From an uncultured Bacteroidales bacterium (GTDB lineage Bacteria > Bacteroidota > Bacteroidia > Bacteroidales > Muribaculaceae), in NCBI GenBank assembly GCA_947644715.1, contig CANSAP010000001.1, positions 83,922 to 147,921 on the forward strand: a DNA stretch of 64,000 nt, in the 5' to 3' direction. The notes under the pieces were generated by a model. It saw only the letters and a program-made list of their open reading frames with translations, did not search any database and was not told the origin of the DNA. Both the position numbers and the translations under genes were made by a program. Of the stretch, positions 18,530 to 27,899 are shown in pieces (within the stretch, counting starts at the first letter, position 1; each line of letters begins with the position of its first letter).

Positions 18530-19317
18530 TTGATACTCACACTCACATCTACCTCGAGCAGGACTTCCCCGAGGGGGAAACCGTGCAAGCCGTCAGCCGA
18601 GCCGTGGAGGCCGGCGTAACCCGCATGATTCTCCCCGGGGTCGACGTGGCCTCCATCGCTCAGATTCGCCGCCTGCACGCCGCCTGCCCCGAGCATACGG
18701 CCATCGCCGTTGGGCTGCACCCCACGGAGGTTACCCCCCACTGGCGCGAACATCTCGACATCATCCTGCAAGGGATTGATGACGAAGGGGTTGTAGCCAT
18801 CGGCGAAGTAGGCATGGACCTGCACGAGGACACCACTTATCGGGCTGAGCAGCTTGACGCGTTCCGCGTCCAAGTGGAGGCCGCCTTCCGGCATTCCCTG
18901 CCCCTGATTATCCATCAGCGCGAGGCCTTGGAAGAGACCCTTCAGGTGCTTCGCGAAGCCAAGGAGCGGCGGCAGTTGCCCGAGGGAATCGTCTTCCATT
19001 GCTTCACGGGCACTGCGGAGGATGTAGCCCGCATCCGCGAGGTAGTGCCCGAAGCCTACTTCGGCATCGGCGGCGTGGCCACGTTCAAGAACGCGCGGGG
19101 GCTGCGCGAAGCACTTCTCACAATCGGTCTTGACCATATAGTGCTGGAGACAGATGCTCCCTGGCTCGCTCCCACCCCTCTGCGTGGCAAGCGCAATGAG
19201 AGCGCTCTGCTTCCTCACATAGCCCGTAGCGTGGCTGACACCCTCGCCTGCTCCTTATCGGAGGTGGAAGCAACCACGGATGCCAACGCCCATCGCCTAT
19301 TCCCGCGCCTGCACTAA
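18526..19317 (+). CDS. tatD: TatD family metal-dependent hydrolase
   Basis: 263 residues from the ATG at 18526, which overlaps the previous stop codon (ATGA). Metal ligands are visible: MIDTHTHIY at the start, GEVGMDLH, LIIHQRE, HCFTG and LETDAPWLAP. Family members are 3'-5' exonucleases or deaminating hydrolases that work on nucleic acid ends and D-aminoacyl species. Translational coupling to the prenyl synthase is likely; no functional link is known to me. Confidence 0.9.
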   Translation: MIDTHTHIYLEQDFPEGETVQAVSRAVEAGVTRMILPGVDVASIAQIRRLHAACPEHTAIAVGLHPTEVTPHWREHLDIILQGIDDEGVVAIGEVGMDLHEDTTYRAEQLDAFRVQVEAAFRHSLPLIIHQREALEETLQVLREAKERRQLPEGIVFHCFTGTAEDVARIREVVPEAYFGIGGVATFKNARGLREALLTIGLDHIVLETDAPWLAPTPLRGKRNESALLPHIARSVADTLACSLSEVEATTDANAHRLFPRLH

Positions 19318-19436
19318 ATTAACAAGTCAGTAGGCTTGCCATAACCTGTCGCAAACACTCTTTCCCGGCCACGGGTAATAGCGACATAAAGCAATGACCT
19401 ATAAGTACTCAGCGCCTCTCTTTTGTCTATCGCATC
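19314..19436 (-). pseudogene. C-terminal remnant of a UvrD/PIF1-like SF1 helicase
   Basis: The minus strand reads REALSTYRSLLYVAITRGRE followed by RVFATGYGKPTDLLI and a stop that overlaps the tatD stop. LLYVAITRGRE is motif VI of UvrD-type and related SF1 helicases, normally within the last 50 residues. Upstream the frame dissolves into A/T-rich sequence leading to the tRNA promoter, so only the tail is left. It sits outside the island, directly before its insertion site. Confidence 0.65.
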
Positions 19437-19466
19437 AATCGAATAAAGCGAATAAAGCGAAAAAAA

Positions 19467-19498
19467 TTTGGTGAAGCGAAAAAAAAATTGTAACTTTG
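19467..19498 (+). promoter_or_regulatory. tRNA promoter
   Basis: TTTG at 19467-19470 and TAACTTTG at 19491-19498 with 20 bases between them match the Bacteroidales -33/-7 promoter exactly; the tRNA begins 12 bases later. Confidence 0.85.
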
Positions 19499-19510
19499 CA
19501 CCCGCAAATC

Positions 19511-19584
19511 GGTCCTATAGCTCAGTTGGTTAGAGCACCTGACTCATAATCAGGGAGTCCTTGGTTCAAGCCCAAGTGGGACCA
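19511..19584 (+). tRNA. tRNA with CAT anticodon (tRNA-Met elongator or tRNA-Ile2)
   Basis: Seventy-four bases fold as a cloverleaf: acceptor GGTCCTA with TGGGACC, D stem GCTC/GAGC, anticodon stem CCTGA/TCAGG around CTCATAA (anticodon CAT at 19545-19547), T arm CTTGG-TTCAAGC-CCAAG. CCA is not encoded. A CAT anticodon can mean elongator methionine or lysidine-modified isoleucine; the sequence does not settle this. It is not the initiator type judging by the paired first acceptor position. Its 3' end served as the integration target of the island. Confidence 0.95.
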
Positions 19585-19585
19585 C
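19571..19585 (+). repeat. Left attachment site (attL core)
   Basis: CCCAAGTGGGACCAC, the tRNA 3' end plus one base, recurs exactly at 60794-60808. This is the usual footprint of a tyrosine integrase inserting at a tRNA 3' end. Confidence 0.85.
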
Positions 19586-19609
19586 AACATACGAAAGCAA
19601 TTCGTGGAA

Positions 19610-19648
19610 GAATCCTGAAAATCAATAATTTTCGGGATTCGCTGTTTT
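19610..19648 (+). terminator. Terminator after the tRNA, supplied by the island
   Basis: GAATCCTGAAAAT pairs with ATTTTCGGGATTC (one G-T pair) over a 5-base loop, followed after three bases by five Ts. It ends the tRNA transcript on the island side. Confidence 0.75.
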
Positions 19649-19827
19649 TAAGGAGATAGGCAAAATCCGGAAAAACGGGGCGTTTCGCGTTGGACTGTCC
19701 GTTGGACTTGATTTTCCGCAGGAAATGTCTAACCGTTTGGATGCAAGCCTTTGATTCATCTGAGGTTGCACACGATTTTCTCATCTTGTCGAAAAAACTT
19801 ATGTTGAACCCTAAATGTTTATTTGAC

Positions 19828-21058
19828 ATGCAACAGAGAAAATCGACTTTCAGCGTCCTTTTCTTCATCAAGAGAAAGAAGCTGTTGAAGAATGGAGATG
19901 CGCCCGTGTATGTGCGCGTCACCATTGATGGCCGTTTCCTTGAAATCTCCATGAAACGCGGTGTTAATCCTAAGACGTGGAATGAGAAACGTCAACGCTC
20001 TACCGGGCGCGACCGTCTGTCGCTAGAACTGAACGACTACCTCGATGACACCCTCGCAAGGATTCTTAAAATCCACCAGCGCTTCATTGATGAGAAGAAG
20101 CTCATCAACCCCAAGACAATACTTGACGCTTACGCCGGACGTATCCGAACGTCCGAAGATGCTCCGTGAGGTATTACAGCAGGAGAATGATAAATATCGT
20201 CAACGGCTTGCCATCGGCGATGTGGTGTTGAATACCGTTCTCCGCAACGAGCGTGCACAACGTTATCTCGGCGAATATATCAAGAAGCAATACAATACCG
20301 ATGACATTCCGTTCTCTTCCATAGACACGGCTTTTGTTAGGGATTACCATCTTTTCCTCAGAGTCGACAAAGGTGTGGAACAGAACACAGCCAACAAGTA
20401 TTGCAAGATTCTGAAAAAAGTTGTTGTCCTCGCACTCGACAATAAATGGATGGAAATAAATCCATTCCAGGGATGCGCTTTCAGGCTAAGGCTACTAACC
20501 GACAGTTTCTCACTGAAAAAGAACTGTCAACAATCATGAACAAGACATTCACCCTTGAACGGCTGAATGTGGTTCGTGACATATTCGTATTCTGTGCCTT
20601 GACTGGTCTTTCATTTTCTGATGTTGAGGGATTGAAGCCGAAGCACGTATCAGTCGATGAAGAAGGAAACTACTGGATTCACAAGGCGCACCAGAAGACC
20701 AAAAATCTTTGCAGCATTCCTTATCTAGAATCGGCACGTGCCATTGCCGAGAAATACAAAGGTCAACCGCTATGTGAGTCTCGTGGTGTGTTGCTTCCGG
20801 TCATATCCAATCAGCGGATGAATTCTTACCTTGGAGAGATTGCCGGGATCTGCGGCATAAACAAGCCGTTGACCACACATATCGCCCGGCACAGTTTCGC
20901 CTGCCTCGCCACTCGCAAACGGAGTGTCGATGGAGGTCATCGCCCGAATGTTGGGTCATTCCGATATACGCACCACAAAAATCTATGCGAAAGTGGTGGA
21001 TAAATCCATCGCTGAGCATATTGGCTCACTGGCTGCCAAATTCGGATCTCAAAAGTGA
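19828..21058 (+). pseudogene. Tyrosine recombinase/integrase, broken by frameshifts
   Basis: The reading moves between frames at least three times. MQQRKSTFSVLFFIKRKKL (Arm/N-terminal domain of Bacteroidetes integrases) runs to about 20150; the SAM-like core-binding part (LREVLQQENDKYRQRLAIGD to NPFQGCAF) is in another frame; the catalytic part from NRQFLTEKELSTIMNKTF through TGLSFSDVEGL and THIARHSF returns to the first frame; and the last part with the GHSD motif and the tyrosine (RTTKIYAKVVDK) needs a further shift near 20925. Intact, it would be a protein of roughly 400 residues that recombines the island into the tRNA. As it stands it should be inactive. Confidence 0.85.
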
Positions 21059-21067
21059 TGTCCAAAT

Positions 21068-21112
21068 GAAAATTCGTCCCGACCGGAACAACTCCGATCG
21101 GGACGAAAATTT
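21068..21112. terminator. Bidirectional terminator between int and the HTH genes
   Basis: CGTCCCGACCGG and CCGATCGGGACG form a stem with one mismatch, flanked by AAAATT on one side and AAAATTTT on the other, so it can end transcription from both convergent units. Confidence 0.8.
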
Positions 21113-21400
21113 TCAGCGGAATGGGGGCTGATAATGCTTCTGCAAGAAGTTGTCTATTTGTACGGTGTCATAGAGAATCTTACCCGGTAAGGCATAGTAA
21201 CCAAATTCTCCGTTCGCTCGATAATTGGCGAGTGTCTTCTTGCTGACCTTCAACTCTCCTGACAGTTCTGTATACGTAAGATATTGTCTTGGCTGAATGG
21301 CCTTTTCCGACAGCATTTTTATACCATCACTCACACCTCTTAGTTTTGATAAGATGTCGCTGACCTCATCCGACGTCAGCACGTGGAATCTGTCCGCCAT
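21113..21400 (-). CDS. Excisionase-type helix-turn-helix protein
   Basis: 95 residues. The C-terminal half YLTYTELSGELKVSKKTLANYRANGEFGYY with KILYDTVQIDNFLQKHY is the MerR-like/HTH_17 fold found in the small DNA-binding proteins next to integrases of Bacteroidetes mobile elements. The family helps excision or controls element genes. It overlaps the end of the preceding gene by 35 bases, which suggests coupled translation. With the integrase broken its present role is uncertain. Confidence 0.75.
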   Translation of the reverse strand: MADRFHVLTSDEVSDILSKLRGVSDGIKMLSEKAIQPRQYLTYTELSGELKVSKKTLANYRANGEFGYYALPGKILYDTVQIDNFLQKHYQPPFR

Positions 21401-21677
21401 CCTCGACGTAGGACAGTTTCAGCAAACGGTCAATCTCACTCATCGGATAGAAAACCTTACCGTTGATGATTGAATAACCGATTTTGCCGGATGAACGCAT
21501 GGTCTGCATGGAGCGCAGTCCAAGCCTCAGAATAGATTGGGGCGACTCATTGTCGACCCAGTCATCAAGATTTCTCGGGGCATAGAGTCTCATCAGAGCC
21601 TCCAGCTCTCTGGCACATTCGTCAACACGTGCCAGGATCGCATCGTAAACGACACGTTCAATTACGACATAGTCCAT
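21366..21677 (-). CDS. Helix-turn-helix domain protein of mobile elements
   Basis: 103 residues. It contains LRLGLRSMQTMRSSGKIGYSIINGKVFYPMSEIDRLL, the same HTH_17-like pattern as its downstream neighbour, preceded by a short helical region that may dimerise. Such pairs are standard in Bacteroidetes integrative elements beside the integrase. It is the first gene of a two-gene minus-strand unit that converges on the integrase. Confidence 0.72.
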   Translation of the reverse strand: MDYVVIERVVYDAILARVDECARELEALMRLYAPRNLDDWVDNESPQSILRLGLRSMQTMRSSGKIGYSIINGKVFYPMSEIDRLLKLSYVEDGGQIPRADVG

Positions 21678-22373
21678 AATAGTTTTTGTTTAGAGTTATG
21701 AAAATAAAGGATTCAGTGGCGCGGCTCCGTGTTATGTGTGAGGACCGCATATAATAATCGCCCCGACTGCAATTCCGGACCTGCAATCAAGACGGCTACA
21801 TCATGTGTGCAATCAACAATATCTATTCACATGTACACACATACACATGAGTTTGTGAATTGTCATATTATCATAAACACATACCTGCAATCATTCATAT
21901 GAGTGAATGAACGATAACAAATACCCTCACATGTTAACAGAATAGCTCCTTACGTATCTAATAAGCAATATGTTTCACAACATAATCTTTTGTCAGCTCA
22001 AGAATTATTTGTAACCTTGCTTATTACATAACGAAATTAGCCAATATCAAAAGAAGCAATAGATAGAGAAACAGTACGCATTAATAGGTAAAGTTAGTTT
22101 TATCAAAAAGCCCGTAATAGTAAATAGACGGTATCCCAATAGTCTTGTGCGTAAATTAGGGGTGCTATTCTAGCTTGTAATATAATCCTAATTTAGCTTC
22201 GTTCCTCGCAAAACCGCCTCTGCGAAACCCTTGATCGGAATAAGCTTTGGAAGATAGACGCGTGATAAAAATACATTTTTCTTTCCATATTTTTTCATCA
22301 AAATTTCTTAAGATCGTTTATGAGTGTCGATTTCAATAATATCAATGGGTGTTTATATTAAATAAAATCTTCA
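21678..22373. other. Gene-free AT-rich stretch
   Basis: About 700 bases without a convincing gene. It holds a 19-residue divergent open frame starting at 21699 (MKIKDSVARLRVMCEDRI), short palindromes such as CATTCATATGAGTGAATG near 21893, and a run of repeated CACA/CATG words (21825-21860). This may be the decayed place of the mobilisation genes normally found here, but nothing in it can be identified. Confidence 0.4.
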
Positions 22374-23072
22374 TTAATTCATCGAGTGAATGATTTTGAG
22401 GGGTATTCTTTCCACTTGAAATAATTCAACATAGAGATTGCTCCCCCTCTTAGTTTCCGGGATAATCATACAACAAGTGCCAGCATATTCTGGAGATTTA
22501 GTCTTGGAAAACTCCACGACATCTTTGAGTGATTTATAATCACCATTGTAGCCAGACAAAAAACCGAATCTCATAGAAATAATTCCTCTGATAACCTTAT
22601 ATTTCTTTTTCATTAACTTTTGAGCTGATGAAATGGAAAGATGGGAATGTGTCTTAACCTTATCATTAAGTAGTACCATCCATGAATAAAAATGCTTGTA
22701 GCGATCTTTTCCAATTTCCCCAGCTATAGGGGAACGATGATACAGCCTTAGCCAGTCTTGAATTTGTTTCCGTTGTTCCGGTAAAAGTCTATGATTAGGA
22801 GACAATATAAAATCAAAGAAGTGGAGATTAAGGTTGGAAAGAGAAGGAGAAAAAAGTGCATCCACTGTATAATCTTTTCCACCCGGGTATTGGGATACGA
22901 ACGCAAGATTTTCCCAGCAACGTTTAAGGCAAGTCATAACACTTGGATTTCCTTTAGAGGCAAATTCTCCATACATACTTGTAAGGAAATCAATGGAATT
23001 TTGATAATAAGATGAATACAAAGAATTGCTGTCTCTGCGGTGATTGGCCGTAAAAGAATAAATATGTTGCAT
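22374..23072 (-). CDS. Protein of unknown function, in frame with the upstream nuclease candidate
   Basis: 232 residues with no motif that I recognise; the N-terminus MQHIYSFTANHRRDSNSLYSSYYQ is basic and polar and the middle is helical (PEQRKQIQDWLRLYH, ISSAQKLMKKKYKVIRG). It begins one codon after the TAG stop of the upstream gene and in the same frame, so the two may be halves of a single 626-residue protein separated by a nonsense codon, or a tightly coupled pair. It is the last gene of the island's minus-strand train. Confidence 0.55.
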   Translation of the reverse strand: MQHIYSFTANHRRDSNSLYSSYYQNSIDFLTSMYGEFASKGNPSVMTCLKRCWENLAFVSQYPGGKDYTVDALFSPSLSNLNLHFFDFILSPNHRLLPEQRKQIQDWLRLYHRSPIAGEIGKDRYKHFYSWMVLLNDKVKTHSHLSISSAQKLMKKKYKVIRGIISMRFGFLSGYNGDYKSLKDVVEFSKTKSPEYAGTCCMIIPETKRGSNLYVELFQVERIPLKIIHSMN

Positions 23073-23075
23073 AGC

Positions 23076-24254
23076 CTACTGAAAATAGATACTATCAGAC
23101 TTAGCCATATTAATTATCGATTGCATTTCATTATCCGATAAACGCTGAGGAGAAAACAATTGGTTAATTATTCCAAATGATTTCCATCTTTTAAGCTTGA
23201 GTTCTTCTGCTTCAGCGGCCTGACGCTCCTTTTCTTGCTTGCGGATCTCTTCTTCTAGTTCTTGTTGTTTCTTTTCTTCTAGTAGTCTTTCCTGCTCACG
23301 TTTAAATTCTTCCTCTTGGATCAACTTCTTCTGGGTTTCCAACTCCTCTTCACATTCTTTATATTTCCTTTCAGAATCAAAGTAATATATGAGGTTTCTT
23401 TCTTTATCAAAAATAAGATGATTAAATGAGACAAGCACTTTACCCAGGGTTGCATTCGTCCGCCCATTTTCATTATAATAATCCCGGAAATGCACTGTAA
23501 GATACAATTCACCCTTTGATAGAGTTCTTTCCCTGGCCTCCTCATCAAGCACAAAAGTATTGAAATTATTGGCAGCAAAAATATCAAGTTTGTTTAACCT
23601 TTCAGAATCAAGAGTCTCACCTTTTTCGTCTGCAAAATCCTTGAATATCCAAATCACAAATAGACCATTGTTGCGATGAACCGTATTTCGTTCATTAATG
23701 ACAGAAAGGGAGATATATGTGAGCTGGATTTCAAATACAATATTTTTGTCGGGCATCTCAACATGAAGGTCCGGTCGACGCCAACCTCCATCATTACCAC
23801 GGAGAGTCGGCTCTACTAGAACATGTTCAATTCCAACAAGAGGAATGAAACAATCTTGAATAAATTTCTTTAATTCCTTATGTTCACGACTCTCTTGATG
23901 TCCATTAAATATCATCCGTCGGATTTCGTCTTGGGTATAACGAAGCCCTTCATGAAAAATACAGGTATCATCTTCTTCACACTTATAATGTTGAAAGTAT
24001 AGTCTCTTTTGCCCAAATGTAGGTTTATACCGACCACTTATATATATTGGACGTTTACAATGCCCACACAAGAAGGTTTTATTCATACTAATTTCCCTTC
24101 GAATCTTCAATAATTGGTCAGTCTGAACCTCATTGGATATGGAGGAAACACCGTCAAAGAATGCCTTTGAATCCGTGAGTATCATATCCCCATTTCTATT
24201 ATCAAAGAAGATAGGGATGGTATATTCGCTGTATGTTTGTACTTTTGATGCCAT
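23076..24254 (-). CDS. CoiA/DUF6035-like protein with PD-(D/E)xK nuclease features
   Basis: 392 residues. A zinc-binding pair FLCGHCKRPIYISGR (about 60) is followed by HEGLRYTQDEIRR and ESREHKELKKFI, then RRPDLHVE and IVFEIQLTYIS (about 165-180). That order, zinc knuckle then D...ExQ, is the restriction-like nuclease core seen in CoiA and DUF6035-type proteins. Residues 310-370 are a charged coiled coil (EEEFKREQERLLEEKKQQ). Role in this island unknown; defence-linked DNA cleavage is a guess from context. It follows the helicase pseudogene by 7 bases and ends at a TAG that may be a mutation (see the downstream gene). Confidence 0.6.
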   Translation of the reverse strand: MASKVQTYSEYTIPIFFDNRNGDMILTDSKAFFDGVSSISNEVQTDQLLKIRREISMNKTFLCGHCKRPIYISGRYKPTFGQKRLYFQHYKCEEDDTCIFHEGLRYTQDEIRRMIFNGHQESREHKELKKFIQDCFIPLVGIEHVLVEPTLRGNDGGWRRPDLHVEMPDKNIVFEIQLTYISLSVINERNTVHRNNGLFVIWIFKDFADEKGETLDSERLNKLDIFAANNFNTFVLDEEARERTLSKGELYLTVHFRDYYNENGRTNATLGKVLVSFNHLIFDKERNLIYYFDSERKYKECEEELETQKKLIQEEEFKREQERLLEEKKQQELEEEIRKQEKERQAAEAEELKLKRWKSFGIINQLFSPQRLSDNEMQSIINMAKSDSIYFQ

Positions 24255-24261
24255 TGTATTT

Positions 24262-26036
24262 CTAGATATCTATGTAACGATAACCGGGATTTATGTACTT
24301 GTCTATTTTTTCTTTTGGTTCCGATTTGGGAATAGCCAATGCTAATAGTTGGCGAGGTCGGGAACAAGCAACATAAAGCAAACGGTGTTTTTCTTTCAAT
24401 TCTTTTACCTTGGAAAAAAGTTCAAGAGAAAGATTAGTTGATTGATTCGGTTTAAGAAAAACCAAGCAAGCATCAAATGTCAGTCCTTTAACTTTATGTA
24501 CTGTACTAACTTCGGATGCGTAAGGATTGAATTTAACTTGAAAGAAGTCACATACGGCTGTCAGTTTTACTTCTTCCATTTTACAGCCATCCATACGTTG
24601 TTTTAACTCAAAGTCAATGACTCCATCTTCAAAATTGAAATGCTGTTCAATTAAGCTTTGCACATCACTTTGCCACTTCTCTACAGAAAGAGTGGTTGGT
24701 GGCAGGCTTCTCAAAAACAATAATAGTTTAGAGACTTCAAGTGGATTTTCTTCTAAAGAGGGAAATATTGAGACAAATCCACTATTATCAGAATTTAAGG
24801 TTTTATCTTTCTTGTATTTGTCATTTATCATTGAATAAACATACTTCATTGTCTTTATGGATTCAGCTATATCCCCTCTGGAAAATTCATCATGCGATTT
24901 GATTATATAGCTAGGTATACTTGATTTCCAACAAGATTTTGCCTCTTCATTGCCACTCAATTCTTTATATTGGTCAATTCCACGACATATTATTTTTCTT
25001 TTATGAAGGTTATGACTCTCACATTCATTGATAAAATATTGGATCAGTTTCTGCTCATTGTCTTCATCAAAGTGATAGACATAGATCGGCAATCCTAATG
25101 AATGTACCTTATGAGATTTAATTTCCGGATCTTGTTTCTCTTTTATTTTATTGTATTGATCTATGATAGTTTGAGTGCTTCTTCTATTATGTATAAATTG
25201 AAGTTGGTTCCAATTATTGTCATTAAGGAATTTTCGGAACATTTCTGGATAGGCGTTTCTCCACGCATAAATGCTTTGTCGTAAGTCACCTACTAATTCA
25301 ACATTTTGAAGTCCACCATCATAAGCAGTTGGATTATTTCAAATTGAATTTTTGACATATCTTGAGCCTCATCCATTATAAGATAATTGAAGCGCTTTGC
25401 AAGAGCATGAGCTATTACTGGATTCTGGGATAGAATACACTTTGAATAATATTCAACATCTGCTGAGGTCAGGATTCCTAAATTAAGACGTCTATTTATC
25501 ACATGGCGAGCGACTACTTTACCTTCTGGAGCATCGATCATAAGATTTCCCCAACAGTAGGATTCGGGACCAATAATTGAGTATTCTTTCTTCATGTGGG
25601 TGTAATAGAAATTTCGTTGCTCTGCGGTTAATCTCGTATAAAATCCCTTATACAAAGTGCCGTCTTGCCTTTTATAAGTACGTTCATACAGAGAGGCATC
25701 TTTGGTATCATCCATAATTGAAGGCCGTTGTTTAAGTCCTGGGATAAGATACCAAAATGGCAAAACAATGTATTGACTCAAAAAACTATCTATTGTGGAT
25801 ATTATATGTGGAAAGGCAATACGAGAGTTATGCAAACTGTCATAGGTGTCTAACAATTCAGCGACAGCGTTATTTGTGAATGATAGACAGACAACCCTAC
25901 TAGACGTACAATCTTTTAACACCCCCAGTTTATAGGCAATACTTGTAGTTTTGCCGCTACCGGGACATGCTGTTAGAATAGAGAAGCCTTTAGCCTCAAT
26001 ATATCTTATTCGTTCATCTGTTAATTCATATTCCAT
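24262..26036 (-). pseudogene. UvrD-like SF1 helicase (GajB-like), one frameshift
   Basis: The first part (25293-26036, 247 residues) has Walker A TACPGSGKTTS, VVCLSFTNNAVAEL and LIMDEAQDMSKIQ (motif II). It then runs into a premature stop, while the next frame continues VELVGDLRQSIYAWRNAYPE (motif III) and onward to 24262 with TVHKVKGLTFDACLVF and LLYVACSRPRQLL (motifs V and VI). A single base missing near 25310 explains the break. Intact it would be about 580 residues, the size and type of the helicase partner in Gabija systems. It follows the OLD-family gene by a few bases, the Gabija order. Confidence 0.75.
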
Positions 26037-26040
26037 GACA

Positions 26041-27871
26041 TCATTTTACTAAATGATTTATTGCCTCCCTCAAATAGTTAGGTACTTTAAAATCTGTAAG
26101 AGTTTCAATCTCATATGCCAATGCCTGTGCCATCTCTGACTTTCCTGGACAAGCTTTCCACATGAGAAGAGCAACATCCATTTTATTATCCTCCGAGAGA
26201 TTGCCAGGAGGAAATGCTGAAGTCATATGCTTATGTACTTTCTTCATCTCTTCCGAAGAAATCTTTTGCAAAAATTTGAAAAAAGAGTTTTCGACTGTTT
26301 CCTCAATAGTATTGCATACGTTAGCTCTGCATAGTTCATATTCAAAGGTCTTCTTACCGACGAATATCCCTATTAGCTTATTGGTAGAGAATCTAAGCAA
26401 TTTTGGAATACGACTACATTCCGGACTATTATTAATTCCTTCTCGAAGAGTTTCGAGTTTATGCTCATCGATTAAATCGCTTAAAGAGAAACCTTTTGAA
26501 TCTGTATACTGATCCCCATCTGTAACAACTGCGATTTTAAATGGCAAACGAAGAGTTTCTTCTTTAGAATTGAAAAGAAGTAAAAATTGATAGAAGGCAG
26601 ACCCTTCCATATTTATAATTTCAATCTGTCGCTCAGTCAAAGATTTCCCTAATTTTTTTGCGAAACATTCTATTAGAAGTGCTTCCGACACTCCTTCTAC
26701 CAGAACGCAACCATTTGAGAAAAACAGTTGTGATCTTATTACATCCAGATACCTTTGCAACATGTGCTTAAACCCCAAGATATCATTTATCTTTAATTCA
26801 AGGTCTTTACAGTTATCCTCATGGTATTTGAATATATCGGAGACCTTCACGGCTCCTTCATTTATTATGATTAAATTCCTGAACGGAACTTTGGAGGTTA
26901 GAGTAGGAGAATGAGAGGTAATAAAGATTTGGCAATTATTATGACTATCGGCATTGATTAAAAAATTATAGAGGTTCACTTGAAGTTGTAGATGCAGATG
27001 GGCCTCAGGTTCTTCTATGAGAAGGATATAATGATAGTTTTTTCATCTCGGTGACATTCCTCAAGATTACTGAGAACCGTTGCTACATAAAGCACATTAT
27101 TATATCCAATACTATTCTGATATAAGGGAAAGCCATCTGTCCCACCATCATGGGGTAAAAATGGTTTTATGAGGCTGACAATTCGCTCAACTTTTCGGTC
27201 TTCTATTTGTAATCCAAGATTAAAGCCTTGATTGAGCCGTTCTAAGTTGGTATTTACCAACTCTTTTGTAGAAGCGACTCCGCCTGTGTCAGCAGCTCAG
27301 CATTGGCTGCTTTTAAGATACCAACGTAAACAGAATCTGACTTTGCCTTTTTATCTTGCGGTTAATTACGGCACCCAGTTTATTATCCCATGGAGATAAT
27401 AAGTCCTTTGTTGAATCTCTTAAAGCACCTAAATAATAGAATACAAAGAAATTGAGGGTTTCAGGATCAGCTCTCTGTCCTGGTTCCTTTCCAGCATAGA
27501 ACTCTGTGCGAATTCGTCCTTTTAAATCAACTGTATACCTAAGCGTGACGCGAGCGTGTAGTCGTTTTTTCCAGTATTAAATATTGGTAAAACAAACCCT
27601 CCTGCTCTTCCGACAAATCATCAAAGTCATATACTATATTAATCTCCTCACTTTGAACAGTCACACCATCCATCATTTCCACATGGAAATCATCTTGTGT
27701 GACATAGAGTGGCTGCTGCGTCCCTTTGCTATAAAAAAGTCTTATAGCATCGATAATCGCAGTTTTATTCTTACCATTTGGCCCAATCAACACATTCAGT
27801 TTTGGGTCAAAATGTAAAGTAAAATCTTTGATTCCCCTATAGTTTTCAATATGTAGTTTTGAAAGAAACAT
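26041..27871 (-). pseudogene. OLD-family ATPase/TOPRIM nuclease (GajA-like), several frameshifts
   Basis: The pieces in order are: 27539-27871, MFLSKLHIENYRGIKDF with Walker A GPNGKNKTAI (N for the usual S/G); a stretch near 27300-27530 (RADPETLNFFVFYYLGALR); 27015-27260; LLIEEPEAHLHLQLQ (Walker B and signature, near 26990); and 26041-26979 with FITSHSPTL, LVEGVSEALLIECFAKK and AVVTDGDQY, the TOPRIM motifs. At least four frame changes are needed to join them, so no full-length protein is made. Intact it would be around 600 residues and act as the DNA-nicking ATPase of a Gabija-like pair with the next gene. Confidence 0.75.
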
Positions 27872-27899
27872 TTATCCTTACTCAGTATTATATTCTTTT

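Noticed and set aside
21825..21910. Short palindromes and CACA-rich words that could be an origin of transfer
   Set aside because: No mobilisation gene is nearby and no known oriT or nick motif was recognised.
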